From: Mesodorylaimus sp. YZB2_4
Lineage: Eukaryota; Nematoda; Enoplea; Dorylaimida; Dorylaimidae
Length of the DNA: 64,000 nucleotides
Assembly (NCBI GenBank): GCA_030248295.1
Contig: JASANH010000484.1
Location: 62,001 to 126,000 of the forward strand
Reading direction: 5' to 3'
Of the stretch, positions 24,082 through 34,494 are shown in pieces. Position numbers and translations under genes: made by a program. The notes under the pieces were generated by a model, which was given only the letters and a program-made list of their open reading frames with translations, did no database searches and was not told the origin of the DNA. The first letter of the stretch is position 1; each line of letters starts with the position of its first letter.

Positions 24082-24647
24082 CTCATTTTATTTCCTATCA
24101 ACGATACACAGTTTGACCAGATTTGGATCACGCGGCGAGAGAATGGGGAACGCGTGGGTTTAGAGTACCAGGGACTGTTTTGTGCGACTGACAGTCAGCT
24201 GTCTTTGATTGATACACAAAGTTGCCAGCCCCTGAACTGCACCCGTACATAGCAAATAAAAAGGAGCGCGGAATGATCGATAATTGGTTTTTTAACCTTG
24301 GCCGTGGCAACAGCCTTGCAAGTTAGGGCGAAGTCGATGGGCGTAGCTGCAAAGGAAACCCCAGCCAGGCCTAGGTAGGACTGTGATAAGGACGATAAGG
24401 AAGGGGCAAGTTGGGTGAATGAAAGGGCGAAACGGGCTGCAAATGGCAAATGGTGCGAAAACTAGCAATATAGACACAAAGAAGACGTCAAAAAGAGGAA
24501 GGGTGCAAAGGGAGCAATCTCAGGCAGCATGTGCCCCATCTGCTGTATTTACATAGAGCCAGTCCTTGGAAGTCAGTCATGGTCTTTATTTTTTTAGCAC
24601 CTAACACCATTGTTCTGGTCAAAATTTCCAGTTCATTCCAAAAATAA
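24082..24647. other. Intergenic between divergent genes
   Basis: A divergent promoter region of about 570 bp lies between the minus-strand fragment at 23.6-24.1 kb and the plus-strand CoA-transferase. The frames at 24195-24449 and 24292-24477 overlap each other and show no motif. TTTCCAG at about 24624-24630 could be the acceptor of an unseen upstream exon of the CoA-transferase. Confidence 0.4.
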
Positions 24648-27232
24648 ATGTCCGGTACTTTGATGTCGAGCCCGTTGACCGGGTTTCGAGTTTTGGATTT
24701 TACGAGGTAAATGCACTTAAATTTTTACCGAGAAAGTAGTGATCAAAAGTCAGTTCAGGATCTTGGCCGGTCCGTACTGTACCATGTTGTTGGGCGATCT
24801 TGGGGCAGAAATTTTAAAAATCGAACGTCCTGGTGAGTGTTCATGTCTCGTGCCTTATGGCCAGTGCTAAGTGGCTCGTAACAAAACTGGCCAGTGCTGA
24901 GGGAAGACTGAGGAAACTCTACTTTTAGGTTCAGGGGACGACACACGTTTGTGGAAGCCACCAGAAGTGAATGGAGAAAGTTGCTATTTTCTTTGTGTCA
25001 ACCGAAACAAAAAGGCAAGTTTCCACTTGTCACTAGCAGCAGCAGCCCTGCTAGCAGTTTCAGAGACAGAATCCAAACAAATATTCTTAGTTCAGAGTGT
25101 CGCTATCGACTTGAAACATCCCCGCGGTGTGCAACTAGCCAAGGAATTGGCTTTGAAAAGTGACGTTTTAGTGGAAAACTTTCTGCCAGGAGCAATGGAC
25201 CGTATGGGATTGGGATACGATGAACTGAAGAGGTTCCATCCCAGACTAATCTATTGTTCCATTACAGGTACATCGACTAGGTGTCCCCAAAAGATGCAAA
25301 AATTTAAGGTTTTCAGGCTACGGTCCCACTGGTCCATATTCGCGTCGTGGCGGCTACGACGTGATAGCAGCTGCTATCGGTGGCCTTCTGCACATCACAG
25401 GTCCCGAGGACGGCGACCCGTGCAAACCTGGCGTGGCGATGACCGACATAGCTACTGGACTGTACGCCCACGGGGCAATTTTAGCTGCCCTGCTGCACAG
25501 ACAACTTCTGAAGGACCCGCAAGGACAGAAAATAGAGTGTAATTTATTATCAACCCAGGTAAAAGTTGTCTGCATTATAATAATTTTAAATTTAGAAGAA
25601 ATCTGGTTTAACACAGTACGCGATATAGTTTATGATTTGCGCTCAAAACATGGTGTCATCATGATTCGATGACTGACTGCTTTCCGCATGGCTCGCTTGT
25701 GTTTACCCCGCTTTCGACTTTTCTTTCGATTGAATCAGTACAGTAAGGTGGGCACGCGCATGTGTACAGTTTGGCCTTGTTCTTACAGGTGGCATGAACC
25801 AAATGCACACCGCAGGCGAAATCTAATCAGGTCATTGATGCGATGTTTTGGCGATTTCACCCTTTCGGCTATCTGCGTGATGGCCGGAAAGTTTTTAATG
25901 CCTCAAGTTCACTCTCTTCAACCAGTTTTGGCTCGACTAGGTGCAAAATACTCGTATTTAGAAAGTTTAATGAACTTTGGCCCTGGAGGATAACTGGGAC
26001 AAGAAGTGTCATGATGGACGATGCGTATGGATCAGAGACAAAATGGGCGTCTGCCTTAAATTTTAGAAACGCCCTGCTGTACATGTGACATTTTTGCAGC
26101 ACCGCCCTTGCGGGGTGTGGAAATTAACTTGTGATTATCCTTCAAATTTTTTCCGTTCCAGATAGCGTCACTGATTAATATCGGCTCAAATTACCTCAAT
26201 GCTGGAGTGGATGGAAAACGTTGGGGGACTGCTCACGAGAGCATAGTACCCTATCAAGCATTTCGGACTGCCGATGGAGAGTCGCTGGTAATCGGTGGTG
26301 CGAATGACGCTCAGTTTAAAGAATTGTGCAAACGAATATCGCGTACAGATTTGTCGGATTTGGAGGAGTTCAGGACGAATGCGCAAAGGGTTAAAAATCG
26401 GCACCGATTGATTGCAGATTTGCAAGAGACGTAGGTCGAATGCGCTCTTTTGAGAATTATGCGCTGCGCGCTAGCCTGTACTTGGAGTCCCGCTCGAGAC
26501 CGTGCGTTGCTTGCGGCATACTGAACATACGGGTACGACTAGTGTATCTATAGCCGGCCAGCAGTCAAACCTTGTAAGAGGCCGTTCGGGAACTGACCAC
26601 ATGGCAGCGCCTCTGTGTTTCCATTCGCGGCACCCCTGTATGAGAACATCTTGCGCCTTGGACAAAAGATGAGTGGGCTCTGAAGCTCTACTACAAACCA
26701 TATCCGCTTTTGATATGTGAGATTGAGTCGTATAGCTTTCGTCTCTCCATTCGGGGCACCTCGATGGGATAGTTCAAAGCTTGAATTGAACCTGGAAGGA
26801 GCCCGCCCGCTGCTAATGTGTAGACTGATAATAAGACTGCATTACGAATACTGTTCTACTGGCGTGTGATTTTGATTTCCTTCGTACAGTCGCCAATTTC
26901 ATTCCAGATTCCAAAAGAAGCCCTTAGCCGAATGGCTACGCGTCTTCGAAGGTAGCACAATGCCGTATGGACCAGTCAATAGGATGAAGGGCGTTTTCCA
27001 GGACCCGCAAGTCCAACATAACCGCCTGGTTCGAAACATGAAGCATCGGAAAGCGGGCGATATCAAAGTCGTCGGGCCTGCTGTCTCGTTCGGTGGATGT
27101 GCAAACAATGTTCAGTCACCACCGCCGATGCTGGGCGAGCACACTCGATCAGTTTTAAAGGAAGTGCTTGGCATATACGATGATGACGTTGATGAACTGC
27201 AAAAAGAGAACGCTATTGCTTGCATTGACTGA
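24648..27232 (+). CDS. SUGCT: CaiB/BaiF family CoA-transferase, SUGCT-type (succinate-hydroxymethylglutarate/glutarate CoA-transferase)
   Basis: A type III CoA-transferase that moves CoA from succinyl- or HMG-CoA to glutarate; mitochondrial in animals. Exons 24648-24706, 24759-24832, 24929-25014, 25096-25267, 25317-25558, 26162-26430 and 26908-27232 give 408 aa. Landmarks are [33 protein letters not shown], the NRNKKS segment, [30 protein letters not shown], the catalytic Asp in [10 protein letters not shown], and the C-terminal [18 protein letters not shown] and PPPMLGEHT. Exon 3 to 4 uses a GC donor (AG|GCAAGT), and that 81 bp intron is fully open in frame. No mitochondrial presequence is visible from MSGTLMSSP, so a 5' exon may be missing. 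Intron 6 contains a family A repeat. Confidence 0.93.
26540..26790 (+). repeat. Family A repeat inside CoA-transferase intron 6
   Basis: This starts with TAGCCGGCCAGCAGTCAAAC, shared with about 31204 and (inverted) with about 33990. It ends near TCTCCATTCGGGGCACCTCG, matching about 31773 and the inverted copy near 33790. The interior is diverged. It accounts for most of the 477 bp intron. Confidence 0.6.
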
Positions 27233-29355
27233 AATAGTACACAAATTCTGCCCAGGAAAATGCCTTTTTGTTAGCTCTGTGACAGATCAGATGATAAAGG
27301 TCTGTTTTATGAGCTGTTTACAAAAAGCTAATGCTATGAGCTATCAACACCGTGTTTGATGTGACCTTTGCCACTTCCAGCTTTGATAAAAATTTACTTT
27401 CAGGGCAAGGAGACAGTATAATTCAATGGCACAATTGCCTTGCGTGAGCACCCGCTTATCACCAACCCGAACTTGTCTTGGTGCAGTGAGGCCTGAAGAT
27501 AGTTACAGTATGGGATACTGTTGCTGTTTTGCACAACCCCGCAGCTACCCTATGTGAGCCGGGCCGCAGTAGAAAGCCCATCCCCTCACAAAACCCAAAC
27601 GCGGGCAAGGATACCTTCGAAAACTGGTATTCTTTTTGCTCTTTGATCCTCCATAGCATTACAGTTTGGCACACCCAATTCAAGAGTGGTACACCCAGCT
27701 CAGGATCATAAAGATCGAGAAAACGGCAAATACAAATCAGAAAAAACGAGCCACCCCATTTTCTATCTGTTCGCGCATTGCGTATTGCATGCTTATATAG
27801 CGTGCAAAAGAGTGCTGCAGTTTCAGGCAAACAGCTTATTCTCGCAACATGGCGTGCAATAAGAAAAGGTATCTTCTCTTTTCGTGATGACCGATGTTTC
27901 AAAGTGACAATACTGTGCATCATATTTTCTTTGTGCTAGACTCAAAACAATCTATTTTGGGGTCCAAGACTGCAGCCGTCTTGTTTTTTGGATGTAATGT
28001 ACCTGTCCCAGTTAACGCTCCTCGGCGTATTTTAAGACTTATTTAGCCAAACCATAAATGACCATGTCTATGACCGAAAGAACACACTGTGGGATGTCGT
28101 ATTTGCACTCATTATTGGTATGCATCGCAAAATAAACCTGAGGACGCAGCGCAAAACATCTTTGAGTATCAATAGCAAGTAACAAAAAATGATCATGTAG
28201 AAACACTGTTTAAGTATAGCCATACATATAAACAATATTTTCAAAGCTGTTCACACTGACTAAATCAAAAAATTATCAATTGGACCGGGAACTCGCCATC
28301 AATGCCAACATCGTATTCTTCTATAAATGCGAAGTGTTTCTTTGTGCAGACTCGCCTGCCAGACTGCATTTCCGTTCTTGAAAACTTCTATTGCTAAAGG
28401 AGGCCTTGCGATACATTTTCTGGTACATCTAACCAAATTGAGGTATGAGTCGGTCGCAAGAATGCTTTTGACCCAATGTGACAATAGCTCGACGAAGTCC
28501 GTTGCTGCAAAGCAGTTGGCGGGTGGCTTTATTGCACATGAAAACGCGAATTCTAAGGATAATGCTGTGAGATGAAAGTGATAAAAAATGCCAATGTTCG
28601 ACAGCGGTGTGCTCTTAATTTATTTTCTCACTCTGATTTGGCAACAGAGAGCTGATAAAGCAGACGTCTCATCTCATCTCATACTTTATCGTACTCAAGC
28701 ACCACAATATGAAACACGGAATACAAAAGGCAAAGAAAGCACGTCTTGATTGAGAAAATGCGTGTAGAATTCTTAAAGGATCAAGCTAGGGATGTGATTG
28801 AGCAGATTCGGAGTAGGACACCCCTTAAATCATACAAGCCCCGCGGCATATTTGTAAGACCTTCTCTGGGGTAAATTGAGGGTCACTCTTTTCGTAATCG
28901 CAAGCACTCGCTTTTCATCACCTATGTAATTGGAAGGTCATTTTTCTTTCCTCCTCGCTGAGCCCCTCCGCAATTTTTGGCACCTATTCTCTGCAGACTT
29001 CAGTAGAGTTATAAGGTGGAAATGCATTGACAGGGAAGCCTTCATAGAAACGCAGACCCTGAAAAAGTGTGTCCACTTGCATTTGCACTAGGCACCTACC
29101 CGAAGTATGAATCTTCCATCCTACGCAGTGTTACACTTCAGATGCGTCGAAAACGAAAGCCCTTGATTAGTCCAGACCTTTCTTCGTAGTTCTGAAAAGC
29201 TGAATTACGTGCAGGGAATCGAAAATTTATGAAGCAGGCGGCGAATGGAAAGCTGAATCAATTTAGCGGTCGTCTTTTTATCCGCCTAGTATAAAATTTC
29301 TTTTTTTGAGCGAGTTGCCAAACGAATTTTTGAAGAACTTCTTTCTGACAAGAGA
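27233..29355. other. Intergenic, no convincing gene
   Basis: This is low-feature DNA between two plus-strand genes. The 154 aa minus-strand frame at 27459-27923 and the short frames at 28299-28575 have no domain, no splice context and mutual overlap. Confidence 0.5.
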
Positions 29356-30482
29356 ATGCAGGCGAAAAGTGCAAGATTGGTTTTGGCAGCGTTTATATTT
29401 TATTTGTCAGCTTTCACGGTTTTCACAGATGCATATGACAGTTACGATGATTTTAATTTTGGCCTTGGTAAGACGAAGACTTCAGTTGGATTTCAAGCAA
29501 ATTAATCACTAAAAACTGCGACTCTTTTAGAGCCAGCAATGTGCTCACGTGATGGAACGTGGTTCATTAACAAAACAGTCTCTGATTTTAAAGTTTTTGA
29601 TTACTTCTACTCGCTAGATCCAAAGCAGGAGACAACATTTGACACGTGCTTTCTGTATTGCGAGTTGATGAAATATTGTTATCTTGCCATAAGCACAAAT
29701 TCGGGCAAGTGTTTTATTGCATATTCCGACAAAGCATATTCCTGCCTGCCTTTTGTATCAAATTATAGTAGCTTGGTTCAAGAAAACTGCACTACAAACC
29801 AGCCATGCCAAGCAACATTCAGGATGTGCACTGAAAAAGCAGAATCCGGCCAGATTCGAAACTGCAGCTTAATGAGCAATCTCAGCAACCAATGCGTCAA
29901 AAAAGAGCAAGCATCCAGCAGCAATTCGTGTAACATGGAAACAGACTTGCAGAAATTGCAAACCCCGGCAGTAACTATTCCTAATCCCTCGAACCCAGTG
30001 GATCAAGTCTTTCTTTGGGACCGGGACCGCAGTAAATACGAAGTACTATGGTAGCCACAAATCTAACTCACACTGCCTCTTTTGTTCCAGTGCTTATTCG
30101 TTGCCCGCCAGGCCAGCCTGTAACTTGGTCGAATCGAACGTGGGACGTAGGCGCCGGGGCTCGCAACTATTTCGTGAATGCTGGTCGGAAGAAGAATTTG
30201 GACGAGTGCAGAGAAGAATGCGCCAGACGAGAGGAGTGCTACTTTGCCATGTTGCTGACGGTGTCGAGTAACTGTTATTTATTGACGACGACCTCGAGTG
30301 CTCATTGCCGCTATCAGAAGAGTGGTCATTTCGGTCCCATGATCGAAAAGTGCTCAAAACAGCACCCATGCCCCAGCACTTATAAGGAATGCACGAGTCC
30401 GCGGTGCGTCCTGTGGCAAATATCCCGTGTTTACTGCAATACCCAATGCAGGGACAAGGCAGTGACGACCTGCACAATGTGA
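29356..30482 (+). CDS. Secreted protein with two cysteine-rich PAN/apple-like domains
   Basis: Exons 29356-29467, 29531-30031 and 30091-30482 join in phase (1, 1) to 334 aa. A signal peptide (MQAKSARLVLAAFIFYL..) precedes a short acidic linker (DAYDSYDDFNFG). Two related domains follow at about residues 42-150 and 205-334. Each has a W near the start, a C-x3-C pair, a 'C-YF/YL-A' segment, a Cys about ten residues later, then F..C...PC..T...C. This spacing fits the PAN/apple fold used for protein or glycan binding, but the match is by pattern only. Ser/Pro-rich sequence links the domains. Donor 2 (CGCA|GTAAAT) is the only one giving a frame-preserving join. Probably extracellular matrix, cuticle or mucus; the function is unknown. 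Confidence 0.72.
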
Positions 30483-31320
30483 TCGAGAAAGATGCTGTAA
30501 GCTAGGGGAGTACTTTGAGCGCTGTTGAGGTGACGAAGAAAAAGTTGAAAGGCAACACACTCTCGTTGCAATTTTGCCACCGTTCCTCGTTCTGCCTCAC
30601 CCCGCAGGAAGAGATGTTGTTTCTAGCGCCATATAAACGGTGCATGCATATTTGAGGAAGAGACAAAGGAGAAGGTTGAGGTAATTTTTGGACTACATCG
30701 CCTAAAATAATCCAGTTTGCGTTAAAACTAGCCAAATTCGTTTTTCCATCCTGCAAAACACATGGTCAAAATCAGTGCTTGGTCATGAGATGAGGAGCAT
30801 AGGGCACATGGCAAGCTGGAAAATAGATGCCGAGGTGTTTCTCTTGGGAGTAGCGTTGAATGTGATTTGAAAAAAGCCTTTACACCCCTCTCGACCAGAG
30901 AAATGGATGTTTCATATGCGCTATGCAAATGTAAAATATTGTTGTTATTCTCTGCATGTACAACTGCAGTCACGCGTCCACTGCGTGCATACTGTTTTTA
31001 CGTGTCGCACCCGACGAAGACACGGCACACGCTCCTACCAGAGATACCCCTTTACATACCTCCCAACCAGATCGATTTTCATATATCATCATTATCACCC
31101 GTTCATCATACGAGACTGGTCTTCTTAGGCCTTGTATATTTTCCGTACCTTGACATGGCGGTGTCTTTAAAAAAAATTTTTTGGACCGAAGCCCGTTTTG
31201 CTTGTAGCCGGCCAGCAGTCAAACCTTAAAAGCAGGGCTGTGCGGGGACCGGCACTCACAGCAGCATCCCTCTGCGCGTCTCCAGTAGGAGCACCTCCAC
31301 GCGAGCGCATTTTCGACTGT

Positions 31321-31478
31321 GTAACCAGGCCTGGCAGGCGTAGGAGGGAGGCGGCCGACCGAAGTCGGCGGGCCGACCGACAAAAATTCCCACTGGAGCA
31401 AACGCAAAACCTGAAACATCAACCCGAGCGCATTTTCCGACTGGGGAGAGTAACCCTCCCCCCCCCACCCCAGCGGGT
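31321..31478 (+). repeat. MITE-like repeat, family B (copy 3, 3'-truncated)
   Basis: The start GTAACCAGGCCTGGCAGGCG and the next 50 bp are nearly identical to the copy beginning at 31479. The end is replaced by a C-rich run, and the word CGAGCGCATTTT(C)CGACTG occurs both before and inside it. Confidence 0.65.
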
Positions 31479-31674
31479 GTAACCAGGCCTGGCAGGCGTA
31501 GGAGGGAGGCGGCCGACCGAAGTCGGCGGGACAAAAGCTCCGACTGAAGCAGGATAGTCTTGCGACTATATCTACGGCTGAAACATCAACCCGAGGGGTT
31601 GACGCTTCCCAGCCAGGGGAGAGTATCGATTACTCTCTCCCACTCGCCATGGCCTACCAGGCGGGGGGTTACAA
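31479..31674 (+). repeat. MITE-like repeat, family B (copy 4, full length)
   Basis: A 196 bp reference copy. It starts GTAACCAGGCCTGGCAGGCG and ends with the inverted counterpart CCTACCAGGCGGGGGGTTAC. The core GAAACATCAACCCGAGGGGT is at about 31581, followed by GAGAGTATCGATTACTCTCT, itself an 8 bp-stem palindrome. It has no coding capacity. Confidence 0.8.
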
Positions 31675-31844
31675 CTGGACACCGGCTTCCTCGGACAAGG
31701 GCGGGCGGGCTTTGAAACCTGTCGGTACTCGACAGCCGCGACTGTCTTCTCGTTTGGCTTCCGTTTCTCCACTCGGAGCACCTCGGCAGTACCGGGTGAG
31801 TCACCCACGGCCTGGCATGCAAGGTCAGCGAGGATTTATGTTTC

Positions 31845-31925
31845 GCAAACCGACCTCCAGGGGATCGAACCCGGCGATGTTGCTGGCATTGCACCTTGAT
31901 AACCGGTTACCGGGCTTGACTAGCT
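31845..31925 (-). repeat. tRNA-like B-box sequence, minus strand
   Basis: Read on the minus strand, this contains CCGGGTTCGATCCCCTGG, an excellent T-arm/B-box word. The upstream part does not give a clear A box or acceptor stem. It is probably a SINE or tRNA relic, not a gene. Confidence 0.4.
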
Positions 31926-32096
31926 GGAACAGGGTGGAAGGTAGCCTTCACACACTGCATTATTGATTGCAACGTTGAATCTGCAATCCAGCCACACAGA
32001 ACGCAAAGAGTCGATTTATCGTAATCTCGTATGTTTTCCTTTTTTAAGCTATAAAAAGATTAGGGTCCTAAGCCGTCTAGGATTAGAGTACACAGC

Positions 32097-32225
32097 GGTG
32101 GGGTGGGTGGCTCAGCTGGCGGGCGTTGGTTTCATATTGCGGCGAGTGGCTCAGTGGAGGACTGCCAATCGGGGGATCCAAGGCTCGAATCCTGGGCGCC
32201 TGATTTCTTCTTCTGTGATTGGATG
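32097..32225 (+). repeat. tRNA-derived SINE
   Basis: TGGCTCAGCTGG (32108) and again TGGCTCAGTGG (about 32147) resemble A boxes. GGCTCGAATCC (about 32182) is a B box at proper distance, followed by TGGGCGCC. The downstream body (TTGGATGAAGTCAAG) resembles that after the B box at about 37670. There is no intact cloverleaf, so this is a SINE head and not a functional tRNA. Confidence 0.6.
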
Positions 32226-33519
32226 AAGTCAAGAAATATCTGAATAGCCTAACATCTTTAGATGAAGTAAAGAACTGTGAACTCGACAGATGCCCCAAAA
32301 TGTTTTTGCGTGGACTCGCTGAACTCATAACGGACGCTCACAATATCGAAGAATGTTTGAAAAATGTTTGGCATCTCAGTCCGTGTACCACATACGATGT
32401 AAATCGGGCAATTATTATTCACAGGCAAGGGCAGTGGTATTTTTGTTGTCGTGTACACTTACGAGCAGTTAAAATAGACGAGACACCATAAGTATTAATA
32501 CATGATCTCCTGGGAGAACTATTGTTTCAAACTGGTCTGAGGTGGGGACACAATTTTAGCGAAAAATTAAGTCCGGCAAATCTCCGCATTAAAATTCTAC
32601 CAAGGAAATGGTGTTTTATTCCCAAAATTAGCGCTGAATGAATTAGTCGACTTCGGTTAGCAGCACTTCTCCCAGGCGCCAAACAGTTTCAGATAATTTA
32701 AGTTCGAAAACCAAATATGGAAAACTTTTTTAAAAAAGGCCAAATGGAATTCAGACTCGAGCGTCAGTGAACAGTCTCAAACCAATCTTATCCATCGCCT
32801 CTTGCCGATCTATGGGATAGGTCAGCTAACACAGACATACTGTAGACTAAGGTACCCTGCTGATAGAGGGGAATTGTCGCAGCCGTCGGAGCCTACTAGG
32901 GAGGGACAACATCCTAGGAGGACCCAATGGGTCCCTGTATTTATTCCACCGACTCTGTCTGCTCACACTCGCCTCTTCGTACATTCTAGAAACTGGCTCC
33001 AATTGGCTCGTAGTTTCATGTATAAACCACTGTTAGAACGTGTATGTTCTTGCTAGCGCGCAACTAGCAAAGGCTTATAATATTTATCATCGTCCTATCG
33101 GCGTTTGACAGTCGTCCAGGTAGTAAGCAAAGCGTCTTATCTGTCAACGCACTCTCACGATCATCATGCCCTGTGGTTTTTATGGGGCAGACAATAGCCG
33201 TAACTTAGCTAACTCTCATCGTCAGATCGTAATCTTTCAGGGAGGATAAAACAACTGCGTTTTGAACGTGGTAATCAAGGATTCCTACCCAGACTTATTT
33301 GTCCCACAGGAGGAGTTCGAGGTGGAATATTTTCAACTGAAGTGTTCACAGTTGATATATGAACGGATGTGATATGCCGCACTTGTGTTTGCTCTACTAG
33401 TGCAAAGTTTGAATAAATGCAGGTTCAGAATTAAACAATCAAAATATCTGCACAAAACATGATCCATAAGCGCGCATGAACCCGCATTTCAGGGCTTACT
33501 GGTGTACTGAAATCCTAAG

Positions 33520-34030
33520 GGATACGGACAAGCTGGTGGACGGCCTGAGCCACAGGAACGAGGTCATCCAGGCCACGACATCTCATGCATCTATAGTTTG
33601 CTTCCCAGCCACACACAAGGGCGTTTAGGCTTAGAATCCAGAGAGCAACCACCCTGTCCTCTGTCGGGCCTGCAAGAGGTTCTGATGGTCCTAAACCCGA
33701 ATGCCTAGAAAGCAATTTAGAGCAGGAGCGGCCGCGGTGGTGCAGCAGTTCGGCATTTGCCTCTCCATATTGGTCAGTCCCGTCGATGTGCGCCAAACGG
33801 AGGGACGGAAGCCGAACGAGTACGCAGTCTCGGCTGTCGAACACCGGCAGGGTTCACAACCAACCTGCCATCGTCCGAGGAAGTCGGTGTTTAGTCCAGG
33901 ATGCCCTCGCGTGGAAGTGAGACACGCAGAGGGAAGCTGCTGTGTGTGCCGGTCCCCGCGCACCCATGCTTACAAGGTTCGACTGCTGGCTAGCTATAGG
34001 AAACGGACTCCTGCCCAAAAGAAATTCAGA
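33520..34030 (-). repeat. Family A element, uninterrupted copy
   Basis: Read on the minus strand: TAGCTAGCCAGCAGTCGAAC, then CGGGGACCGGCACACACAGC, then CCGACTTCCTCGGACGATGG, then GGCTTCCGTCCCTCCGTTTG. The order equals that at 31.2-31.8 kb. The left end of the element is not defined. A 109-codon frame on the minus strand (33515-33844) runs through it but carries no motif I recognise. Confidence 0.6.
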
Positions 34031-34494
34031 GCTGGAACACAATACCAGGGACTACCCCATGCCAAACAAGTCGCTCGGCCCCGTGACTAGCCCTGGCCCA
34101 GGGGAGGCAGGCCAGTTCTCTGAAGCAGTGCGCTGATAAGATGAAAAGACATCCACGCTTATTACAGTGGCCAGATTCGATTTTTTGGTGCAAAGAACCA
34201 ATCTCCCAACATAAACTGTCGAATTCCCTCTTCCAATCAGGGTCAGATAATTACAGCAAATGAGTGAATCGTCAAGCTAAATAGGACCCTATCCAAGCAG
34301 GTTCAAGTGACAACAGTTTGATGCTGATTGCATGCATGCTTTTTTAAAATCTTGCCGAACTCACAAGAAAATTGACAAGATTATTCTCAAAATGGTTCGA
34401 AGCCGAGAATGTAACACCAGATTTCTCAGCAATCTGTCACAGTTGATCCATGGATTCATAAATTATACTCACACTTGCAGTGCTATTTTCAAAC

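Larger units (their letters stand above)
31200..31840 (+). repeat. Family A element interrupted by two family B copies
   Basis: The left part (from TAGCCGGCCAGCAGTCAAAC to about 31318) and the right part (about 31685-31840, from CGGCTTCCTCGGAC to GGTGAGTCACCC) are adjacent in the inverted copy at 33.7-34.0 kb. Here they are separated by about 360 bp made of two family B elements. The host copy therefore predates the insertions. Confidence 0.7.
30483..34494. other. Repeat-rich intergenic region
   Basis: Four kilobases hold no convincing gene. They contain family A copies at about 31200-31840 and 33520-34030, two family B copies nested in the first, and tRNA-like sequences at 32097-32200 and about 31845-31925. 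A 90-codon frame (32219-32491) starts right behind the SINE head; it is open but featureless. Confidence 0.6.

Noticed and set aside
27459-27923. 154-codon minus-strand open frame
   Set aside because: No motif, signal peptide or membrane pattern; low-complexity composition typical of chance frames; the opposite strand is also open.
32097-32200. Functional tRNA gene
   Set aside because: A and B boxes are present, but no acceptor stem or anticodon arm pairs; it is better explained as a SINE head.
33515-34090. Long open frames on both strands at 33.5-34.1 kb
   Set aside because: They coincide with the family A repeat, are GC-rich on both strands and are not preserved in the copies at 31 kb and 26.5 kb.
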